11,800 nt of DNA from Flavobacteriales bacterium (GTDB lineage: Bacteria; Bacteroidota; Bacteroidia; Flavobacteriales; Weeksellaceae), in NCBI GenBank assembly GCA_900770875.1, contig CAAGLV010000146.1, positions 1-11,800 on the forward strand, given 5' to 3'. Below are positions 7,175-11,800 of this stretch, piece by piece. A program made the position numbers and the translations under genes. The notes beneath the pieces were generated by a model, which searched no databases, was not told the DNA's origin, and was given only the letters and a program-made list of their open reading frames with translations. Numbering within the stretch: the stretch's first letter is position 1; the number at the start of each line of letters is the position of its first letter.

Positions 7175-8361
7175 TGCGTAATATTTCTTTTTACATTGCC
7201 AAACGCTATTTTTTTTCGAGCGCAAATACAAATGCTGTAAACATAATTACATCGATTGCTGTGGTTGCCATTATGGTTGCTACGGCTGCATTGTTTGTAA
7301 TTCTTTCGGTATTTTCGGGGTTAGAAGAGATGAATTTAAAGTTTTATAGCAATGTAAATCCTGAAATTAAAATTTCGCCAGCAAAAGGAAAAGTTTTACC
7401 ACATATCGATACACTCGAAAAAAAATTAAATCATAATCCTTTAATTGCGGCTTATACTAAAGTAATCGAAGAAAAAATTTACATCGATTACAACGAAACG
7501 CAAGATATTGCTTACTTAAAAGCTGTTGATAAAAACTTTACAAATGTTACTCGTTTAGATACGGTGGTTTATGGTGGCGATTTTATCGATTTTGCTTACA
7601 ACGATAATTTTATTGTATCTAATGGTATTGCGCAACGTTTACAATTGTACATAGATCTTGTAAATCCTGCCACTTTAATGATGCCAAAAGCTGGTACAGG
7701 ATTAATTAAACAAGAGAGCGATGCTTTTACCAAAGCGCAAGCTTATAGTACCGGAATTTTTATTTTAAACGAACAGTACGATAAACATATTTTTTCTCCT
7801 TTAGGATTGGCTCAGGATCTTTTACAATTAGATTCTACTGCTGCTTATGCAATTGAGATTAAAACTAAAAATGGTAAAAACAATTTTAGTTCGGTTAAAA
7901 AGAAATTACAAAAAGAAATTGGCGACGAATATAAAGTACAAACCAGACAAGATTTAGATTCGGCCTTTTTAAAGGTTATGAATATCGAAAATATTATTAT
8001 TTATCTGATTTTTACTTTAGTAATTATTATTGCTTGTTTTAATTTAGCCGGAACCATAATCATAATTATTTTAGATAAAACCAAAGAAATACAAACCATG
8101 TATAGCTTTGGATTATCGCGCGTGCAAATTAGACGCATTTTTGCTTATACAGGTTTAATTATTACCACTGTAGCAATGGTTACAGGTTTAATTATTGCCT
8201 CTATTTTAGGCGTTGTACAAAGCAATTATGGATTAGTAATGGCTTCTGCAGAAATTGCATTTCCGTTCGAGTTCTCTTTATTTAATTATGCCATTGTAAT
8301 TGGTACTGTAATGGGAATTGGTGGTTTTGTATCGTGGTTAATGGCCAAACAAGTAAAATAA
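7174..8361 (+). CDS. FtsX/LolE-like ABC transporter permease
   Basis: This inner-membrane permease of 395 residues has MacB/FtsX architecture. One N-terminal membrane helix (about 22-49) is followed by a large periplasmic domain (about 50-270) and three C-terminal helices (about 274-300, 324-348 and 372-391). The coupling stretch DKTKEIQTMYSFGLSRVQIRRIF between helices 2 and 3 is typical of LolC/LolE, which take lipoproteins out of the inner membrane for outer-membrane delivery. Lipoprotein release is thus likely but inferred. No LolD-like ATPase is adjacent, so the ATP-binding partner must be encoded elsewhere. ATG 7174 overlaps the rbfA stop codon by one base, giving coupled translation. 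A palindromic terminator follows. Confidence 0.88.
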   Translation: MRNISFYIAKRYFFSSANTNAVNIITSIAVVAIMVATAALFVILSVFSGLEEMNLKFYSNVNPEIKISPAKGKVLPHIDTLEKKLNHNPLIAAYTKVIEEKIYIDYNETQDIAYLKAVDKNFTNVTRLDTVVYGGDFIDFAYNDNFIVSNGIAQRLQLYIDLVNPATLMMPKAGTGLIKQESDAFTKAQAYSTGIFILNEQYDKHIFSPLGLAQDLLQLDSTAAYAIEIKTKNGKNNFSSVKKKLQKEIGDEYKVQTRQDLDSAFLKVMNIENIIIYLIFTLVIIIACFNLAGTIIIIILDKTKEIQTMYSFGLSRVQIRRIFAYTGLIITTVAMVTGLIIASILGVVQSNYGLVMASAEIAFPFEFSLFNYAIVIGTVMGIGGFVSWLMAKQVK

Positions 8362-8376
8362 ATTAAGATATTAAAA

Positions 8377-8415
8377 TTAAAAAAAGCGTGGTAAAATTTA
8401 CCACGCTTTTTTTAA
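8377..8415. terminator. Bidirectional terminator between the permease and the Omp85-like gene
   Basis: Perfect 19-bp arms at 8377-8395 and 8397-8415 flank a single central A. The GC core is GCGTGG/CCACGC, with A7 and T7 flanks giving a U-tract in both directions. The stop codon of the minus-strand gene (8412-8414) lies inside the right arm. Confidence 0.9.
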
Positions 8416-10244
8416 TCCCAACGATTCCAACGTATATAAGCTGGTTTATCGTAATTATATTCCATCAGTTCAAAATCTCTATTATCAATAATATTTGTTT
8501 TAAACAGATTATCTCCTTCGCCTGGCACTCTTGGATAATACGAAAACGACAATCTAATGTTATTAAACACAAAATAATCGTTTGTAAAAAGCACACCTAA
8601 ACCTAAGCGCACAATGGTATGATCTTTATTTAAGAAAACATCTTTTTTGTTTCCAACAATACCAAAAGCAGCATTAAAAAATGGCGAAATACGAAATCCT
8701 AAAAATTCGTAAGGCGAATAAGTTTGCGTCTGAAATTCTAAAATAAATTTTTGATCGCCTAATAAATTACGAGCACGTCTTATCCCATCAATTCCGTTAT
8801 AATCGTTTTGATGCAACGATAGCTCGTCGGCAGGCGTATCCCAACGATGCCCTCCTACTGTATAATTTAACTTAGAGAACTGACGAACTTTCCATTTATT
8901 AAAATTTAAGAGATGCGAAAAGTAAAGCATATTAAATGTAAAGGTTGTTTGCTCGGCCAATTTATTTCTAAAAAAGCTTCCGTACTCTACATCAAATCCT
9001 ATGTAATTTTTATTTTTTAAATATTTCCCATAAGCAACACGGCCAGCTAAATAACCACGCGAATATGTTTCGCGTTTTTGCATTGCTCCTGTTAAACCAA
9101 AAACATATCCTTCGGCAACATCTTCGTCAATCCCATTATTAAAAATAAAGTGATCTTTTACATATTTACGAGACGAAACACCTAATCCAACAAAGTAATT
9201 TTGCTGATCCGAAAAAAAGTTATACGGATCCATTTCTACATTTGGATCTTCTTTAAAATTACGTTTATAATAACGTGTAGAAACTATAAAATTAGAGATC
9301 ATTCCTCGTTTATTTTCGCCAATTCTAAACGCTTTTGCTGCCCAAATATCAGTGTAATTGTATTTAAAATTATAATACGCTAAATCTTTACGATTATAAT
9401 CTAACGAATCTTGATAAAAAACTTGCCCAAAGCCAATTCCTCCGGCCCATTTTGCTAATGGCGAATAAAATGGACGCGTAAACGAAATGCCTTTATTGTA
9501 ATGATTATCTTCTGTTGTTAAATAATTTACATTACCTATAATTCGGGTCTTTGCAATATTAGGTACTGTATAATTAAAATGATAAAAGCTATTTCCTGTT
9601 TTATAATTATGGCGATATCTGTTAAGTAAAACATGTCCCAAACCAAAAAAATTACGTTCGCGAATTTGGATTCCGGCTTTTGATGTTGACACAGATCCTG
9701 TAACAACCATACTCCAAGTGTCTATTGTATTTACATAAACATCTACCGAATCGTTATTAGCTGTTAATATGGGAACAATTTCTACCTTCCTAAATAATTT
9801 GCGCGCGCGCAATAAACGCTCGGATTCTTTCACCTTTAAACTATCTAATTTATCTCCTTTTTTAAAAAGCAAAATTTCTCTTAAAACATAAGGTTTTGTT
9901 TTTCCGTGCAATGCATTCCCTGCGCGTTCTATCCATTTTGTTGGTTGCTTAGTTGTATCTTGAAGCGAATATCCAAACGGATCGTGCGAATTAATAATAA
10001 CTTGCCTTATTGGTTTATTTACAACTGATTTTTCAAAAGGTATAAGCTCTTGTTTTGGCACAACAGCTTTCTTTTTATATAAATTCTTTTTAAAAAATTT
10101 ACCTAATACCGAAGTATTCTCGTTGCTATTTTTTAAAGTATCGATTTTTAATGCATTTGTATCTTGTGCGTTAAGCTGAGCTATTGTTAAAGCAAACAAT
10201 AAAATACAACTAATAAAATGATATGTTTTGATGGCGTATTTCAC
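8412..10244 (-). CDS. Omp85/BamA-like outer-membrane barrel with one POTRA domain
   Basis: The predicted product is a 610-residue outer-membrane protein. Residues 1-26 are a signal peptide (HFISCILLFALTIAQLNA|Q) without a lipobox. A basic linker (about 30-75) precedes a POTRA-like domain (about 78-178) with YVLREILLFKKGDKLDSLKV and ERLLRARKLFRKVEI, then VDVYVNTIDTWS. The rest alternates aromatic-rich strands and turns like a 16-strand barrel. The position of the usual VRGF/Y motif of Omp85 loop 6 reads GIRRAR (about 486-491). The last strand, NIRLSFSYYP, is followed by about 40 residues ending RWNRWD, so there is no terminal aromatic beta-signal. The start is GTG 10244, 9 nt after the NlpC/P60 stop; it gives a complete signal peptide and no ATG is close. 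The cargo is unknown. Confidence 0.85.
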   Translation of the reverse strand: MKYAIKTYHFISCILLFALTIAQLNAQDTNALKIDTLKNSNENTSVLGKFFKKNLYKKKAVVPKQELIPFEKSVVNKPIRQVIINSHDPFGYSLQDTTKQPTKWIERAGNALHGKTKPYVLREILLFKKGDKLDSLKVKESERLLRARKLFRKVEIVPILTANNDSVDVYVNTIDTWSMVVTGSVSTSKAGIQIRERNFFGLGHVLLNRYRHNYKTGNSFYHFNYTVPNIAKTRIIGNVNYLTTEDNHYNKGISFTRPFYSPLAKWAGGIGFGQVFYQDSLDYNRKDLAYYNFKYNYTDIWAAKAFRIGENKRGMISNFIVSTRYYKRNFKEDPNVEMDPYNFFSDQQNYFVGLGVSSRKYVKDHFIFNNGIDEDVAEGYVFGLTGAMQKRETYSRGYLAGRVAYGKYLKNKNYIGFDVEYGSFFRNKLAEQTTFTFNMLYFSHLLNFNKWKVRQFSKLNYTVGGHRWDTPADELSLHQNDYNGIDGIRRARNLLGDQKFILEFQTQTYSPYEFLGFRISPFFNAAFGIVGNKKDVFLNKDHTIVRLGLGVLFTNDYFVFNNIRLSFSYYPRVPGEGDNLFKTNIIDNRDFELMEYNYDKPAYIRWNRWD

Positions 10245-10253
10245 GAAATTAAT

Positions 10254-10823
10254 TTATAAAAGTCTCATTGCTTTTACAAATCTAGTTTTCCAATAATTCT
10301 CATCTAAAGACGATATTATTACACCTTTTGAAGTAGAAGAATGTATAAATTTAATTTCTCCAGATTTATCAATACTTTCGATAATACCAACATGCGAAAT
10401 CGAATTTCCCGATGTATTAAAAAACAATAAATCGCCTTCTCTTACATCAGTTATTTTAACTGGTATTCCTCTTTCCGATTGTTCGGCCGAATTTCTTGGT
10501 AATTTTAAACCTAATTCTTTAAAACTTATCATTACTAATCCCGAGCAATCGAAACCTGTTATATTTTCGCCTCCGTATTTATAAGGCGTACCGATATACG
10601 ATTTTGCAATTTTTAATAAAGATGACGAATCTTTCGACGAGAAATTTTTGGCTGTTGAGCGATAAGCTACTGATGATGATTTTGAATTGGATGATGATTT
10701 GTAACTGCTATTTTTATATCCGCTCGATTTTTTATACGATGTAACTTTTTTAGACGAACCACAAGAGGTTGCCGCAAAACTTAGCACTAAAATAAAAGCA
10801 AAATAAAAATATTTATTCTTCAT
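10254..10823 (-). CDS. NlpC/P60 (C40) peptidoglycan hydrolase lipoprotein
   Basis: This is a lipoprotein of 189 residues. The signal peptide ends in the lipobox AATSC with Cys21 as lipidated residue. A Ser/Lys/Tyr-rich linker (22-68) follows, then an NlpC/P60 domain (about 69-189). The catalytic triad is visible: Cys93 in TGFDCSGLV, His144 in SISHVGI and His161 in KFIHSS. LPRNSAEQSERG and REGDLLFF are standard family blocks. Known members cleave the D-Glu to diamino-acid bond in peptidoglycan stem peptides. Residues just after Cys21 are SSKK, not the acidic K-(D/E)2 signal reported for surface lipoproteins in Capnocytophaga, so a periplasm-facing anchor is more likely. It lies 50 nt downstream of the sigma-factor gene and 9 nt upstream of the Omp85-like gene, which suggests one operon. 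Confidence 0.94.
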   Translation of the reverse strand: MKNKYFYFAFILVLSFAATSCGSSKKVTSYKKSSGYKNSSYKSSSNSKSSSVAYRSTAKNFSSKDSSSLLKIAKSYIGTPYKYGGENITGFDCSGLVMISFKELGLKLPRNSAEQSERGIPVKITDVREGDLLFFNTSGNSISHVGIIESIDKSGEIKFIHSSTSKGVIISSLDENYWKTRFVKAMRLL

Positions 10824-10873
10824 ATCAATTCGTATCTAATAATAAAACTAAATTCTACTAAAAATAGTATAAT

Positions 10874-11410
10874 CTATTTGTATTTATCAAGAATTTCAGC
10901 CAATAATTGCTTTGCTCTTAAAACACGCACTTTTACGTTGGGTAATGTTAAATTTAACTCTAAAGCAATTTCTTTGTAAGTTTTATCTTCTAAAAATCTT
11001 AACTCTATTATATTTTTGTATTTAAGCGGCAATAACTCTAAAGCTTTTAAAATCTTATCGTTATCTTGCTTTAAAATCAAATATTCTTCGGGCGAAATCT
11101 CGTTTTCTTTAACCAGATTAATATCCTCATCTATTATTAAATTTTGTTTAGATGATTTACGAATATGATCTACCAATGTATTATGTGCAATAGAAATTAC
11201 CCACGTTTTAAAATCAAAATCTTCGTTATATAACTTTAACTTTGATAGTACTTTTGTAAAGGTTTCTATTGTAATATCCTCTGCTTCTTCTTCGTTTTTA
11301 ATTTTAAAAAAGACATAATTGTATACATTATCCCACAAACCATCTATCAATAAATTTTGAGCGGATCTTTTTCCTTTTTTTGCATTAACAATTACTTCTT
11401 CTAAAGTCAT
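10874..11410 (-). CDS. ECF-type RNA polymerase sigma factor
   Basis: The product is a 178-residue sigma-70 family protein with only regions 2 and 4, as in ECF sigma factors. Region 2 spans about 22-88 and contains AEDITIETFTKVL, then FKTWVISIAHNTLVDHIRK, the typical -10 recognition helix. An acidic linker follows, then region 4 (about 117-170) with ALELLPLKYKNIIELRFLED and the helix-turn-helix YKEIALELNLTLPNVKVRVLRA. The start ATG 11410 fits the family length. No anti-sigma gene with a membrane helix is adjacent. Downstream genes encode a cell-wall hydrolase and an outer-membrane barrel, so an envelope-related regulon is a reasonable guess but unproven. The gene follows a terminator that ends the tRNA transcript, so it should have its own promoter. 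Confidence 0.93.
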   Translation of the reverse strand: MTLEEVIVNAKKGKRSAQNLLIDGLWDNVYNYVFFKIKNEEEAEDITIETFTKVLSKLKLYNEDFDFKTWVISIAHNTLVDHIRKSSKQNLIIDEDINLVKENEISPEEYLILKQDNDKILKALELLPLKYKNIIELRFLEDKTYKEIALELNLTLPNVKVRVLRAKQLLAEILDKYK

Positions 11411-11437
11411 AAATTTTAATCGAGCAGACTATTTTAC

Positions 11438-11445
11438 TAAAGATA
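11438..11445 (-). promoter_or_regulatory. Weak candidate -7 box for the sigma-factor operon
   Basis: The minus strand reads TATCTTTA, 7 of 8 matches to TAnnTTTG, ending 27 nt before ATG 11410. It lies just downstream of the tRNA terminator, where a new promoter is needed. No -33 TTG is seen. Confidence 0.35.
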
Positions 11446-11460
11446 AAAAAATATATGAAT

Positions 11461-11501
11461 AAAAAAAAGCCTCAATATTTAATAATATTGAGACCTTTTT
11501 T
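11461..11501 (-). terminator. Terminator of the tRNA-Gln cluster
   Basis: The arms CTCAATATT (11471-11479) and AATATTGAG (11484-11492) pair perfectly around TAAT. Read on the minus strand the stem is followed by GGC and then T8 (complement of 11461-11468). It begins right after the 3' end of the first tRNA. Confidence 0.8.
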
Positions 11502-11502
11502 G

Positions 11503-11573
11503 TAGACCCACAGGGATTCGAACCCCGACAAACGGCACCAAAAACCGGTGTGCTACCGTTACACCATGGGTCT
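11503..11573 (-). tRNA. trnQ: tRNA-Gln (anticodon TTG), copy 1
   Basis: This is a 71-nt cloverleaf. The acceptor stem AGACCCA/TGGGTCT is fully paired with discriminator A at 11503. The D arm is GTGTAACGGTAGCAC. The anticodon loop TTTTGGT carries TTG (complement of 11539-11541) after T33. The T arm is CGGGG-TTCGAAT-CCCTG. CCA is not encoded. The outermost anticodon-stem pair (27-43) is C opposite T in this alignment, while the other four pairs form, including one G-T. It is the promoter-distal copy of three, so it lies next to the terminator. Confidence 0.95.
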
Positions 11574-11620
11574 GAACGGTATGTTTTAAAATAATTACTT
11601 AAATTCTGAAAAAGAATTTG

Positions 11621-11691
11621 TAGACCCACAGGGATTCGAACCCCGACAAACGGCACCAAAAACCGGTGTGCTACCGTTACACCATGAGTCT
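11621..11691 (-). tRNA. trnQ: tRNA-Gln (anticodon TTG), copy 2
   Basis: It is identical to copy 1 over 70 of 71 positions. The only difference is in the 5' acceptor strand, AGACTCA in place of AGACCCA, which turns a C-G pair at position 5 into a T-G wobble. The fold is kept, so it should still be functional. It lies 47 nt upstream of copy 1 in transcription order, with AT-rich spacer and no hairpin between. Confidence 0.94.
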
Positions 11692-11726
11692 TTAGTAATT
11701 ATTCTTTATGTTGTTTAAAATAGTTG

Positions 11727-11790
11727 TAGACCCACAGGGATTCGAACCCCGACAAACGGCACCAAAAACCGGTGTGCTACCGTTACACCA
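11727..11790 (-). tRNA. trnQ: tRNA-Gln (anticodon TTG), copy 3, truncated at the sequence end
   Basis: Bases 11727-11790 match copies 1 and 2 exactly, from the discriminator base through position 8. The seven bases of the 5' acceptor strand, expected at 11791-11797, are absent and replaced by AGATCGGAAG, which cannot pair with the 3' strand TGGGTCT. The gene in the organism is very probably intact; the break is most likely an assembly artefact. Confidence 0.85.
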
Positions 11791-11800
11791 AGATCGGAAG
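11791..11800 (+). other. Probable Illumina adapter remnant
   Basis: AGATCGGAAG equals the first ten bases of the common Illumina TruSeq adapter (AGATCGGAAGAGC). It sits at the very end of the window in the orientation expected for 3' read-through, and replaces sequence that both sister tRNA genes have at that place. It should not be treated as genomic. Confidence 0.88.

Noticed and set aside
8388..8600. Plus-strand 70-codon frame opposite the Omp85-like gene
   Set aside because: It starts in the terminator and lies antisense to a well-supported gene; the composition is that of a shadow frame.
10843..10850. TAGTTTTA on the minus strand as a separate promoter for the NlpC/P60 gene
   Set aside because: It is a partial match in an AT-only stretch with 19 nt spacing; the operon explanation is simpler.
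11429..11659. Open reading frame of 76 codons on the minus strand
   Set aside because: It runs through two tRNA-Gln genes and the tRNA terminator; its 'protein' is a translation of tRNA sequence.
1..11800. Mobile elements, CRISPR arrays, riboswitches or phage remnants
   Set aside because: I looked for spaced direct repeats, transposase motifs and structured leaders. The only repeats are the tRNA copies and the terminator palindromes.

Overview
The window looks like a chromosomal piece of a Bacteroidota organism, most probably class Flavobacteriia. Four things point there: AT-rich DNA; several starts preceded by the Bacteroidota-type -7 box TAnnTTTG with no clear Shine-Dalgarno; signal peptides ending L(N/K)A|Q; and protein sequences of flavobacterial type (AccA, DnaB, RbfA, group III truncated haemoglobin). 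No genus can be named. I see no mobile element, CRISPR array, phage gene or defence system. This is mostly housekeeping DNA, and I do not see a new multi-gene system in it.

Layout. 1-655 (-) is the N-terminal part of a secreted M28-type peptidase, cut by the left edge. It diverges from a thiolase at 754-1932 (+), which ends in a strong hairpin. Then come accA (2088-3041), dnaB (3131-4738) and an NAD(P)-dependent aldehyde dehydrogenase of succinate-semialdehyde type (4927-6300), all on + and each followed by its own hairpin, so each is probably monocistronic. A group III truncated haemoglobin (6337-6732, -) converges on the dehydrogenase and diverges from rbfA (6815-7174, +). rbfA is translationally coupled to a LolC/LolE-like permease (7174-8361, +). 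A probable minus-strand operon follows, read right to left: an ECF-like sigma factor (11410-10874), an NlpC/P60 lipoprotein (10823-10254) and an Omp85/BamA-like barrel with a POTRA domain (10244-8412). At the right edge are three tandem tRNA-Gln(TTG) genes on the minus strand, the last one truncated.

The genes serve separate core functions: acyl-CoA metabolism (thiolase, AccA), replication (DnaB), 30S maturation (RbfA), aldehyde oxidation, haem-ligand chemistry and envelope biogenesis (permease, NlpC/P60, Omp85). The sigma, NlpC/P60 and Omp85 set is the only one that reads as a coordinated unit, with an envelope theme.

Points that need care. The last ten bases (11791-11800) equal the start of the standard Illumina adapter and replace the acceptor strand of the third tRNA, so the right end is very probably an assembly artefact. 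The longest reading frames of the thiolase and rbfA begin at TTG codons inside their promoter boxes; the starts given here (754 and 6815) both lie 24 nt after the box. dnaB starts only 7 nt after its box and may be leaderless. Its product ends in an SSB-like acidic tip.
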